Source: Bradyrhizobium sp. B097
Lineage (GTDB): Bacteria; Pseudomonadota; Alphaproteobacteria; Rhizobiales; Xanthobacteraceae
Direction of reading: 5' to 3'
Length of the DNA: 64,000 bases
Assembly: GCF_038957035.1 (NCBI RefSeq)
Contig: NZ_CP152412.1
Coordinates: forward strand, 8,986,501-9,050,500
Position numbers and translations under genes: made by a program. The notes under the pieces were generated by a model, which searched no databases, was not told the origin of the DNA, and saw nothing but the letters and a program-made list of their open reading frames with translations. Below, one piece after another: positions 56,181 through 64,000 of this stretch; the first letter of the stretch is position 1, and every line of letters starts with the position of its first letter.

Positions 56181-57095
56181 ATGACCGCGATGCTCTCCAG
56201 CGATTTGCCCCTGCCCCGGATCGGCCGCGGCAAGGTGCGCGATATCTACGCCGTCGGCGACGACCGCGTGCTGCTGCTCACCACCGACCGCATCTCGGCA
56301 TTCGACGTGGTGATGGCGGAGACCATTCCGATGAAGGGCGCGGTGCTAACCCAGATCAGCGCCTGGTGGTTCCGGCAGCTCGAAGGCACCGTGCCGCATC
56401 ACATGATCAGCGCCGATGCCGACGAGATCATCCGCGCGGCGCCTGAACTCAAGAACCATCACGCCGACATCCTCGGGCGCGCGATGCTGTGCAAGCGCAC
56501 CACTGTGTTCCCGATCGAGTGCGTGATCCGCGGTTACATTTCCGGCTCGGCCTGGAAGGAATACGCCGCCGAGGGCACGCTCGCCGGGGAGAAGCTGGCG
56601 GCGGGCCTGGTCGAAAGCCAGAAGCTCGAGCCCGCGATCTTCAGCCCGGCGACCAAGGCCGAGGCCGGCCATGACGTGAACATCACGGTTAAGCGGGTGC
56701 GCGAGATCCTGGGCGCCGACGTTGCCGCGACGCTCGAGAAGATGGCGCGCGATGTCTACGCATACGGCGAACAGACCAGCCGCGCCCGCGGCATCATCAT
56801 CGCCGACACCAAGTTCGAATTCGGCCGCGACAAAGACGGCCGCATCATCCTGATCGACGAGGTGATGACGCCGGATTCGTCGCGGTTCTGGGCCGTCGAT
56901 GCCTACAAGCCCGGCCAGCCGCAGCCGAGCTTCGACAAGCAGCCGCTGCGCGACTATCTCGACGTCGAGCGCCACGCCGGCCGCTGGAACGGCGACGCCC
57001 CGCCCCCGCCGCTGCCGGCGAGCGTGGTGGATGCGACCAGCAAGCGGTACCTCGAGGCGTACCGCCGCGTGACGGGGACTGAGCTGAAGGTCTGA
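56181..57095 (+). CDS. purC: SAICAR synthase (long form)
   Basis: PurC joins aspartate to CAIR in purine synthesis. The 304-aa protein has [22 protein letters not shown], the substrate loop [34 protein letters not shown] and the ATP/Mg site [12 protein letters not shown]. The length is near the yeast ADE1 form, about 50 residues longer than the compact 240-255-aa bacterial form, and many rhizobia carry both. Start ATG 56181 gives the family N-terminus; an open extension of 26 codons upstream is rejected. Confidence 0.94.
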   Translation: MTAMLSSDLPLPRIGRGKVRDIYAVGDDRVLLLTTDRISAFDVVMAETIPMKGAVLTQISAWWFRQLEGTVPHHMISADADEIIRAAPELKNHHADILGRAMLCKRTTVFPIECVIRGYISGSAWKEYAAEGTLAGEKLAAGLVESQKLEPAIFSPATKAEAGHDVNITVKRVREILGADVAATLEKMARDVYAYGEQTSRARGIIIADTKFEFGRDKDGRIILIDEVMTPDSSRFWAVDAYKPGQPQPSFDKQPLRDYLDVERHAGRWNGDAPPPPLPASVVDATSKRYLEAYRRVTGTELKV

Positions 57096-57116
57096 CCGCA
57101 CAGTCATTGTGTATCA

Positions 57117-57222
57117 CCGTCACCCTGAGGAGGCCGCAACGCGGCCGTCTCGAAGGGTCGACGGCCCGGCTGGTGGCCGTGCATCCTTCGAGGCTCGCTG
57201 CGCTCGCACCTCAGGATGACGG
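57117..57222. repeat. GTCA...ATGAC palindrome (CCTGAGG type)
   Basis: This is the second copy of the element at 13204-13309, with the same inner CCTTCGAGGCTCGC and the shared core ACGGCCCGGCTGGTGGCCG. One end reads GTCACC instead of GTCATC. It lies 22 bp after the purC stop and may terminate it. Confidence 0.88.
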
Positions 57223-57359
57223 GAGAGGGGCGCTGCGCCTGCATCGACTGATCGTGCGATCACGTTAGGCCAGGTGAATCCCATTCACCCCTGTTGAAGA
57301 CAAACCTTTTGTCGGCACATCCGACACGCTGCACTCTCCGGCTAAACGGAGAGCTCACG

Positions 57360-58400
57360 ATGCGGCAATTGACTTATATCGGCGACAACAAGGTCGAATG
57401 GTGGGACGTTCCCCCGCCGAGGCTCCAGGATGACCGCGACGCGCTGGTGCAGCCGCTCGCGGTGACGCGCTGCGATCTCGATCTTGCGATCGTTCACGGC
57501 CGATCCGGCCTCGCGGGCCCATTTGCGCTAGGACATGAGACCGCGGGCCGCATCGTCGACATCGGCGGCGCGGTGAGGCATTTCGCGCCCGGCGATCTCG
57601 TCATCGTACCGTTCCAGATCAGTTGCGGGGCCTGCGATCGCTGCCGGCGCGGCCACACCAATGCCTGCGCGGCAGTGCCGTTTCGCTCCTCCTACGGCTT
57701 GAAGCCGGTCTGCGGCGTGGAATATGGCGGCGGCCTGTCCGACCTGATCCGTGTGCCGTTTGCCGATCACATGCTGGTTCGCCAGCCGAACGGCCATGCC
57801 TTGTCGCAAACCGCAGGACTGGCCGACGGCGCGACCGACGGGTTCAGCGCGGTGGCGCGCTGGCTCGCGCAACGGCCCGGTGCCGACGTGCTCGTGATCG
57901 GCGGCTTCGCGCAGTCGCTCGCGCTATTCGCGGTGCAGGCGGCGGTGGCGCGCGGTGCGGGCCGCGTCGTCTATCTCGACGACTACGCGCCGCGCCTCGC
58001 CAAGGCGAAGTCGCTCGGTGCCGACATCATCGAAGCCCCTAGCGGCCTGTCGATGGAGCCGCCCGGCCTGTTCCCGATCGTGATCGATGCGGCCGCGACC
58101 GACGCCAGCACGCTGCTCGCATTCCGCGCGACGGAACCGAACGGCATCTGCCAGCGCATGTATGGCGACTTCGCCGAGACCACGCCGGTGCCGCTGCGGC
58201 ATATGTATGGCGTCGGGATCACGTTGAAGGTCAGCCGCGTCAATGTTCGCGCCGAGCTGCCCGACTGCGTCGCGCATGTGGCGGCAGGACATTACCACCC
58301 GGAGCATGTCATCACCCGCCGCGTCCGTTTCGAGGATGCGCATGAGGCGATCGGGGACCCGACCATCCGCGTCGCCTTCGTTCGTGATGGCATTGCCTGA
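57360..58400 (+). CDS. Zinc-dependent alcohol dehydrogenase
   Basis: This 346-aa medium-chain dehydrogenase has catalytic zinc ligands Cys38 and His59-Glu60 (FALGHETAGRI) and the structural zinc site with four Cys at about 89, 92, 95 and 103 (SCGACDRCRRGHTNAC). The cofactor domain lacks a textbook GxGxxG: it reads VLVIGGFAQSLALF, so coenzyme binding may be altered. The substrate is unknown. GGAGAG precedes ATG 57360. The enoyl-CoA hydratase gene follows after 47 bp on the same strand. Confidence 0.9.
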   Translation: MRQLTYIGDNKVEWWDVPPPRLQDDRDALVQPLAVTRCDLDLAIVHGRSGLAGPFALGHETAGRIVDIGGAVRHFAPGDLVIVPFQISCGACDRCRRGHTNACAAVPFRSSYGLKPVCGVEYGGGLSDLIRVPFADHMLVRQPNGHALSQTAGLADGATDGFSAVARWLAQRPGADVLVIGGFAQSLALFAVQAAVARGAGRVVYLDDYAPRLAKAKSLGADIIEAPSGLSMEPPGLFPIVIDAAATDASTLLAFRATEPNGICQRMYGDFAETTPVPLRHMYGVGITLKVSRVNVRAELPDCVAHVAAGHYHPEHVITRRVRFEDAHEAIGDPTIRVAFVRDGIA

Positions 58401-58447
58401 CCGGGACTATTAGGTTGGCTCCAACTAACAAACCCAGGGAGCCACCC

Positions 58448-59254
58448 ATGTCCGATGCCGATACCGTGCTCGTCGAGCGCGACGGTCCCATCACCATCAT
58501 CTCGATCAACCGCCCGCACAACCGCAATGCCGTCGACGGCGCCACCGCGCGGAAACTGTATGACGCGTTTCTGGCCTTCGACGCCGACGCGAGCGCATCG
58601 GTCGCGGTGTTCACCGGCACCGGCGGATATTTCTGCGCCGGCGCCGACCTCAAGGCGGTGGCAGCAGGCGATCCCGAGAAGAAGCGCGAGGTCGGCGGCC
58701 ACAATACCATCGCGCCGATGGGGCCAAGCCGGCTGCGGCTGTCGAAGCCGGTGATCGCCGCGATCGAGGGCTTTGCGGTCGCCGGCGGCATGGAGCTTGC
58801 GCTGTGGGCCGACATGCGCGTCGTCGCCGAGGACGCCACGTTCGGCGTATTCTGCCGTCGCTTCGGCGTGCCGCTGATCGACCTCGGCACCATCCGCCTG
58901 CCGCGGCTGATCGGCCATTCGCAGGCGATCGATCTGATCCTCACCGGACGCCCGGTCGCAGGGCCCGAGGCGCTTCGCATGGGGCTCGCAAACCGCTTGG
59001 TGCCGAAGGGCGAGACGCGCGCGCACGCCATCGCGCTCGCCAAGGACATCGCGAAATTCCCGCAGAACTGCATGCGCGCCGACCGCCTGTCGGCATTGCG
59101 GCAGTGGGACCTCGACGAGGAAGAGGCGATCCGGAACGAGATGCGCGGCGGGCTCGAGGTGATCGCATCGGGCGAAACGCTATCCGGCGCGGCGCGCTTC
59201 GCCTCGGGTATCGGCCGCCACGGCGCATTCGGCAATGAGGGCGGGAATGGTTAG
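58448..59254 (+). CDS. Enoyl-CoA hydratase/isomerase family protein
   Basis: The 268-aa crotonase-fold protein has ISINRPHNRNAVDGATA, the oxyanion-hole segments FCAGADLKAVA (about residues 62-72) and GFAVAGGMELALWADM (about 103-118), and VPLIDLGTIRLPRLIG. The Glu at GGMELAL supports hydratase activity; the second Glu is replaced by Asp or Gly, so isomerase or another crotonase reaction is possible. GGGAG lies upstream of ATG 58448. It is downstream of the alcohol dehydrogenase gene and may be cotranscribed. Confidence 0.92.
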   Translation: MSDADTVLVERDGPITIISINRPHNRNAVDGATARKLYDAFLAFDADASASVAVFTGTGGYFCAGADLKAVAAGDPEKKREVGGHNTIAPMGPSRLRLSKPVIAAIEGFAVAGGMELALWADMRVVAEDATFGVFCRRFGVPLIDLGTIRLPRLIGHSQAIDLILTGRPVAGPEALRMGLANRLVPKGETRAHAIALAKDIAKFPQNCMRADRLSALRQWDLDEEEAIRNEMRGGLEVIASGETLSGAARFASGIGRHGAFGNEGGNG

Positions 59255-59323
59255 TCCCACAGCGCCAGCCTTTGCGTTCCTGCTGCCGACGTGCTGAGCT
59301 GTCGCCCATTCCGAAAGCAAACG

Positions 59324-60370
59324 ATGCCCGCACAATCGATCGCAACCGAGCTGAAGACATTCACCACGTCCGATTTCCGCCTGGAGAACGGCAGCGTGCT
59401 CGGCGAAGTGACCATCGCCTACCGCACCGTCGGCACGCTGGCGCCCAAGCGCGACAATGTCGTGCTGATCACCCACGGCAACACCAGCGGGCCGCAGATG
59501 ATCGATCCCGACGGATCGACCGGCGAAGGCAGCTGGAACGAGATCGTCGGCCCCGGCAAGGCTGTCGACACCAACCGCTACTTCGCGATCTGCCCGAACA
59601 TGCTGGGCTCGTCCTACGGCTCGACCAACGCGGCAAGCATCGACCCGCGGACCGGCCGGCGTTACGGGCCGCGCTTCCCTGATATCACCGTCAGCGACAT
59701 CGTCGCCACCCAGCGCGCGATGCTCGATGAACTCGGCATCGACAAGCTCGTTGCGATCGTCGGTCCGTCCTATGGCGGCTTCCAGGCGCTGCAATGGGCG
59801 GTGAACCATCCCGATGCCATGCGCGGCATCGCTGCCGTCGTCACCGCGCCGCTGGTGCCGCGCGAGCGCGCCGAGGGCAATGTTGCGCGGCTGATGGCGG
59901 CGCTGTCGCAGGATCCGAACTGGAACGGCGGCGACTATTACGATCACGGCGGCGTGCTCGAAAGCATGATCCAGATCCGCACCGCGACGCTGAAGAGCTA
60001 CGGCATCGAGACGCGGCTGCGCGACACGATGGCCGATCCCGCTGACATCGAGGCCGCGATCCGCGCCGAGGCGGCGGAATGGGCCAGGGGGTTCGACGCC
60101 AATTCGCTGCTGACTCTGGCCAAGGCGCTGCGCGGCTTCGACGTCACGGCGCAGTTCGGACGGATCAAGGCCAAGGTGCTCTATGTCCTGTCGCGGACCG
60201 ACAAGCTGTTCCCGCCGGAGCTTGCGCCGCAGGTGATGCCGGCCCTGAAGGCCGCCGGCGTCGACGCGGATTATTTCCTGCTCGACAGCGACTATGGCCA
60301 TTCGGCATCGGGCCGCGACGCGCACAAATGGGCGCCGCGGTTGCGCGCGTTCATGGACAGCCTCGGCTAG
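59324..60370 (+). CDS. MetX-like alpha/beta hydrolase (homoserine acetyltransferase family)
   Basis: The 348-aa protein has the MetX fold: VTIAYRTVGTLAP, ITHGNTSGP, NMLGSSYGSTN, nucleophile elbow GPSYGGFQALQWA (Ser about residue 147), acid in SRTDKLFPPE and His in DYGHSASGRDAH. True homoserine acetyltransferases have GGSMGG and more complete substrate loops, so a different acyl ester substrate is likely. The ribosome site is weak. It follows the enoyl-CoA hydratase gene by 69 bp. Confidence 0.87.
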   Translation: MPAQSIATELKTFTTSDFRLENGSVLGEVTIAYRTVGTLAPKRDNVVLITHGNTSGPQMIDPDGSTGEGSWNEIVGPGKAVDTNRYFAICPNMLGSSYGSTNAASIDPRTGRRYGPRFPDITVSDIVATQRAMLDELGIDKLVAIVGPSYGGFQALQWAVNHPDAMRGIAAVVTAPLVPRERAEGNVARLMAALSQDPNWNGGDYYDHGGVLESMIQIRTATLKSYGIETRLRDTMADPADIEAAIRAEAAEWARGFDANSLLTLAKALRGFDVTAQFGRIKAKVLYVLSRTDKLFPPELAPQVMPALKAAGVDADYFLLDSDYGHSASGRDAHKWAPRLRAFMDSLG

Positions 60371-60541
60371 ACAATCGGACCGCATCGATCCATCCGATCC
60401 GGGAACCCGCACCCGCCGCTCCCCGCAACCGGGAGGGACGAAACTGCGCGCGTTGAGAATAGGCTGTCACAAGAATCCTGTTGTCGTCCTGCACCGGGCC
60501 CGTCTACGACTGACGGCGAAAGTTTCAGGACATTTTTCAAC

Positions 60542-62740
60542 GTGATTAGTCGATCGCTTTATTTCGGCTCGCGCGCGCGGCGGGCCATGCACGACGTTAT
60601 CGGCGGCGGCGCGGCCAGCGTGCTCGGCATCACGTTCGGCCTGTCCTACGCGCTGCTGATCTTCGCCGGGCCATTGTCGCCCTATCTGTCATACGGCGTC
60701 GCGGCGACATTCATCTCCTCAGCGGTGCTTGCGACCTTGATTGCGCTCGGCAGCTCGCTGCCCTTCGCGGTCGCCGGCCCTGACAGCTCGACCGCGGCGG
60801 TAACGGGGATCCTGATGGCCTCGCTGGTCGAGCGCATCAGCGCCGCCAACCCGGCGGCGCCGCTGCTGACGCCGGTGCTGATCACGCTGGGGCTCTCGAC
60901 CATCGTCACCGGCATCGTGCTGTGCTGCCTCGGGCTGACGCGGCTCGGCCGCGCCATCCGCTACGTGCCTTATCCCGTGGTCGGCGGATTCCTCGGCGCG
61001 ACCGGCCTCTTGATCGTGCTGGGCGCAATCAGGGTGATCACCGGTTACCCCGTGCAGCTCAACACGCTCTTCCACTTCACGAATATCATCACGATCTCCG
61101 AGCTGAGCGCCGCCTGCGCGATGGCGCTGGTGCTGTATCTGACCTGGCATCGCTCGCGCACCCCGTTTGGCCTGCCGATCATCCTGGTCTCCGGCGTGAT
61201 CGTGGCGCATCTCGCATTCTGGATCATCGGCATCACGCCGGAGGAAGCCCACCTGACCGGCTGGACCTTCGCGCCGCCGCCGGCATCGACCTTCAGGCTG
61301 CCGTGGCACGCGGCCGAGCTTGCGCAGTACCCGTGGTCGGCGGTGCCGGACCTGCTCGGCAACATGGTCGCCGTCGTCTTTGTCACGGCGGCGAGCACGC
61401 TGTTCAACACCACCGGCATCGAGGTCGCGGTGCATCGCGAGGCCAACCTCGAGCGCGAGCTCAACATCACCGGCTTCGCCAACATCTTGACCGGCGCGCT
61501 GGCCGGCTATGCCGGCTGCACTTCGGTCAGCCGCTCGATTCTGAATTTCTCCAGCGGCGGGCGCGGCCGGCTGTCGGGGTTGACGGTTGCGGCGATCTCG
61601 CTGTTGATGCTGGCGGTAGCGCCGCAGTTGCTCGGCTACATGCCGAAATTCGTGCTCGGCGGCCTCCTGATCTATCTCGGCGCCGACCAGCTGCACAAAT
61701 GGATGATCGAATCGCGCAAGCGGCTGTCGCAAACCGAGTATCTGTCGCTGCTCGCGATCATCGTCATCATCGTAGCCTGGGGCTTCGTGCCCGGCATCCT
61801 GATCGGCATCATCATCGGCTGCGCGACCTTTGCGCTCAGCGCGGCGCGGGTCGAGGCGATCAAATACGGCTTTGACGGCTCGGAATACCGCAGCTCGCTG
61901 GACCGCTCGCGCGACGACCGGGATGTGCTGCAAGCGCACGGCGGCAAGATCCAGGGGCTGACGCTGCAGAGCTATCTGTTCTTCGGCTCCGCCAACAGGC
62001 TCTACCAGCACGTCAAGGCGCTGCTGCGCGAGCACCCGGAGTGCCGCTATTTGCTGTTCGACTTCAAGCTCGTCACCGGCGTCGATTCATCGGCGGTCTA
62101 CAGCTTTGCGCAGATCAAGCGCAGCGCGCACGAGGTCGGCGTCGAGCTGGTGCTGGTGCACTTGTCCACCAAGGCCGAGCAGGTGCTGCGCGCCAGCGAC
62201 TTCATCACCGAAGGCGTCACCGTGATTGACGAGCTCGACCATGCACAGGAATGGTGCGAGAACCAGATCATCGCGCAGCACCAAGAACTTGCGCAGGAAG
62301 AGGCCGACCTGCGCGGCTGGTTCACGGGACTGCTCGACAGCGAGGGCGACGCCGACGCCCTGATCCGGCGCTGCCAGCGCATCGAGGTCGACGCCGGCGA
62401 GGTCATCGTGCGCGCCGGCGACGCCGCCGATTCCATGCACTTTATCCTGGACGGCCGCGTCGGCATCATGGTGCCCGCCGACGACGGCCGCTCTACGCGG
62501 GTGCGCAGCCTCGGCCGCTACACCACGATCGGCGAGATGGGCCTCGTCGCGCACACCCCGCGCAGCGCGACCATCCAGGCCGAGACGGCGAGCGTGCTCT
62601 ATGTGCTGAACACCCACCAGTTCATGGCGATCCGTGACGAGGACCCCGAACTCAGCCACAAGCTGCTGACGTATTTCGTGTCCGTGATGGCGGAGCGGCT
62701 GACGTTTGCGAATCGTACCATTGCGGTGCTGCGGCGGTAG
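60542..62740 (+). CDS. SulP anion transporter fused to STAS and cyclic-nucleotide-binding domains
   Basis: The 732-aa protein starts at GTG 60542. Residues about 20-430 form a SulP permease with ten or more helices (VAGPDSSTAAVTGILMASLV resembles the family signature). About 450-560 is a STAS domain (FDFKLVTGVDSSAVYSFAQI). About 600-730 is a Crp-type cyclic-nucleotide-binding domain (GEVIVRAGDAADSMHFILDG, then TIGEMGLVAHTPRSATIQAE with the phosphate-binding Arg-Ser-Ala). Transport of sulphate, bicarbonate or an organic anion may thus be gated by a cyclic nucleotide. The ion cannot be told from sequence. Confidence 0.93.
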   Translation: MISRSLYFGSRARRAMHDVIGGGAASVLGITFGLSYALLIFAGPLSPYLSYGVAATFISSAVLATLIALGSSLPFAVAGPDSSTAAVTGILMASLVERISAANPAAPLLTPVLITLGLSTIVTGIVLCCLGLTRLGRAIRYVPYPVVGGFLGATGLLIVLGAIRVITGYPVQLNTLFHFTNIITISELSAACAMALVLYLTWHRSRTPFGLPIILVSGVIVAHLAFWIIGITPEEAHLTGWTFAPPPASTFRLPWHAAELAQYPWSAVPDLLGNMVAVVFVTAASTLFNTTGIEVAVHREANLERELNITGFANILTGALAGYAGCTSVSRSILNFSSGGRGRLSGLTVAAISLLMLAVAPQLLGYMPKFVLGGLLIYLGADQLHKWMIESRKRLSQTEYLSLLAIIVIIVAWGFVPGILIGIIIGCATFALSAARVEAIKYGFDGSEYRSSLDRSRDDRDVLQAHGGKIQGLTLQSYLFFGSANRLYQHVKALLREHPECRYLLFDFKLVTGVDSSAVYSFAQIKRSAHEVGVELVLVHLSTKAEQVLRASDFITEGVTVIDELDHAQEWCENQIIAQHQELAQEEADLRGWFTGLLDSEGDADALIRRCQRIEVDAGEVIVRAGDAADSMHFILDGRVGIMVPADDGRSTRVRSLGRYTTIGEMGLVAHTPRSATIQAETASVLYVLNTHQFMAIRDEDPELSHKLLTYFVSVMAERLTFANRTIAVLRR

Positions 62741-62784
62741 CAAGCGACGAGGCGAGTTTCGCCGTCAGCCACGGCGGGATTCGG

Positions 62785-62908
62785 CTCCCTCTCCCGCTTG
62801 CGGGGGAGGGTTGGGGTGGGGGTTTCACCACGAGTCGTCCAGTGGAGAGAGCCCCCACCCGCACCGCGTCTTCGACGCGATGCGACCTCCCCCGCAAGCG
62901 GGAGAGGT
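62785..62908. repeat. Palindromic dispersed repeat, CTCCC class
   Basis: This is a close copy of the element at 2963-3077: it opens CTCCCTCTCCCGCTTGCGGG, has inner GGGTGGGGGT/GCCCCCACCC, and closes CTCCCCCGCAAGCGGGAGAGG. It separates the convergent SulP and oxidoreductase genes. Confidence 0.9.
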
Positions 62909-62928
62909 GGAGCGAGAACGCGGATATA

Positions 62929-64000
62929 CTACAGCAGCCCCCTGCTTTCGCTCGCAGCGAGCTGCTCCATCAGCGCCTTGTCGTCATAGCGCGCGAGCGA
63001 GAGGCTGCGGGCGAATTCGGGTGCCGGCGCGCCGACCACGGCGCGGGCGCAGAGATCGCCGGCGGCGCAGGCGCCCATCGTGCCATAGCCCGACAGCGCG
63101 GTGGCGAGGAACACGCCTGACGTCTTCGCCGCGCCGATCAACGGCCAGTTTTCCTTCGTCATCGGGTAGTAGCCGCCATAGTGCACGCGGTCGCGCGGCA
63201 GCGCGCCGAGATACTGCGTGAGGCGCGGCTGCAGCCGGCTCGCCGCGCGCAGCACGACTTCGGGGAAATACGGATTCAGCTCCGGCTCGCGCACTGGCGC
63301 CGTGGTCTGCTCGGCATTGAAGGCCCAGCCGAGCTTGATCCACTCGCCGTGGTCGCCGCCGTCGGGCCGGCAATGGATGCTGCCCGGCATCGGCGCCAGC
63401 AGCCGCGCGAATTCCGGCGCCGTTGACAGCGCCTCGCGCTCGTCGTCGGACCACGCCAGCGTCTGGCCGTCGAGATCGATCGCAAACGGCATTTTGCGAT
63501 CGACCGCGCGGTTGCGATCGGCGAAGGCAATCTTCTGCTGCAGCACATTGACGATCGGAAGCTGCTCGCCATGCATCGCCGCGACATCCGCGGCAAAAGG
63601 CCCCGCGGCATTGATAATGATGTCGGCCTTGATGGTCTGTCGCGCGCCATCGGCCAGCACATCGACGGTGAAGCGATCGGTCTTTACGATGCCGACCACC
63701 TTCGCTTGCTGAAACTGCGCGCCGAGCGGTCGCATCGTCTCCAGCATGTACTGGCCGAGCTGCTGGCCGCTGATGTCGCCTGCCCTGCGGATATGAAGCG
63801 CGGTCGCGACTTCCCGATCGAAGGTCGGGTAATGCTGCTGAATCAGATCGCGGCCGCGCAAGACATCGACACCGTCAGGTGCGCTCTGCCAGTCCGCGGA
63901 ATGCGGCGGCATGTAGCCGCGGCTCGCTCCTTCATGCAGGCGGATCAGCTTCGCAGCTTGCGCGCCATAGCCGGCGTAGAGCTGCTGCAGCAATTCCTCA
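62929..64000 (-). CDS. FAD-dependent oxidoreductase (DAO family), 5' end cut by window edge
   Basis: The C-terminal 357 codons of a DadA/glycine-oxidase-type flavoprotein run to the right edge with the frame still open. The N-terminal GxGxxG dinucleotide fold lies outside. Visible parts are GDISGQQLGQYMLETMRPLGAQ, IIINAAGPFAADVAAM, GYYPMTKENWPLIG and the C-terminal FAD motif TALSGYGTMGACAAGDLCA. The family oxidises amines such as D-amino acids, sarcosine or glycine; the substrate here is unknown. It is convergent with the SulP gene. Confidence 0.88.
   Translation of the reverse strand, partial: EELLQQLYAGYGAQAAKLIRLHEGASRGYMPPHSADWQSAPDGVDVLRGRDLIQQHYPTFDREVATALHIRRAGDISGQQLGQYMLETMRPLGAQFQQAKVVGIVKTDRFTVDVLADGARQTIKADIIINAAGPFAADVAAMHGEQLPIVNVLQQKIAFADRNRAVDRKMPFAIDLDGQTLAWSDDEREALSTAPEFARLLAPMPGSIHCRPDGGDHGEWIKLGWAFNAEQTTAPVREPELNPYFPEVVLRAASRLQPRLTQYLGALPRDRVHYGGYYPMTKENWPLIGAAKTSGVFLATALSGYGTMGACAAGDLCARAVVGAPAPEFARSLSLARYDDKALMEQLAASESRGLL

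Overview
The window reads as the chromosome of a high-GC alphaproteobacterium, most likely Bradyrhizobium or a close relative in the Nitrobacteraceae. The reasons are strong G/C at third codon positions (which leaves long open antisense frames), biotin genes with BioR-type operator boxes, the order rpsT-dnaA-dnaN-recF-gyrB, DUF3551 and Bug-type proteins, and many dispersed GTCAT...ATGAC palindromes. No rRNA, tRNA, prophage, CRISPR array or conventional insertion sequence was seen. Both ends cut through genes: bioF on the left and an FAD-dependent oxidoreductase on the right.

Layout. 1-2.9 kb: bioB-bioF on the minus strand, divergent from the GntR regulator bioR, with BioR boxes between them. 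3.1-8.1 kb: a GreA/GreB-type factor and an RND efflux pump (adaptor plus permease, no outer-membrane partner). 8.4-15.5 kb: a secreted alpha/beta hydrolase, a patch of gene debris, a LuxR-type regulator, a glutathione transferase, DUF1697, threonine dehydratase and three small or unknown genes. 15.6-19.0 kb: a four-gene operon (six-helix membrane protein, winged-helix regulator, cis-prenyltransferase, B12-binding radical SAM enzyme) with the same ACTTTG-N5-CAAAGT operator at two places. 19.1-22.8 kb: DUF1428, an ArsR-AHSA1-DUF899 operon, DUF3551 and a Bug-type binding protein. 23-35 kb: acyl-CoA ligase, P450, an HD-GYP protein, a two-subunit molybdenum hydroxylase, three hydrolase-region genes, a polysaccharide export lipoprotein and msrA.

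35.3-45.6 kb is the replication and cell-cycle core: rpsT with a clear promoter and terminator, a 1.1-kb non-coding AT-richer stretch with a perfect DnaA box and clustered GANTC sites, then dnaA, dnaN, recF and gyrB, followed by a MurA homologue carrying Asp where the usual catalytic Cys lies. Between dnaN and recF sits a 364-bp cassette: a GIY-YIG nuclease gene bracketed by 31-bp inverted repeats. One of these is identical, as its reverse complement, to an arm of a gene-free palindrome at 33.15 kb.

45.7-64 kb is ordinary metabolic and transport content: MATE and FUSC transporters, an HCCA-isomerase-like protein, MmgE/PrpD, a serine hydrolase, an AraC-type membrane regulator, GNAT, pirin, a long PurC, an alcohol dehydrogenase with an enoyl-CoA hydratase, a MetX-like hydrolase, and a SulP-STAS-cyclic-nucleotide-binding fusion.

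The observations most worth following up are the GIY-YIG palindrome cassette and the wider GTCAT family, the prenyltransferase/radical-SAM operon with its operators, the GANTC clusters upstream of dnaA and gyrB, the Asp-type MurA, and a 139-bp out-of-frame overlap between arsR and its partner gene.
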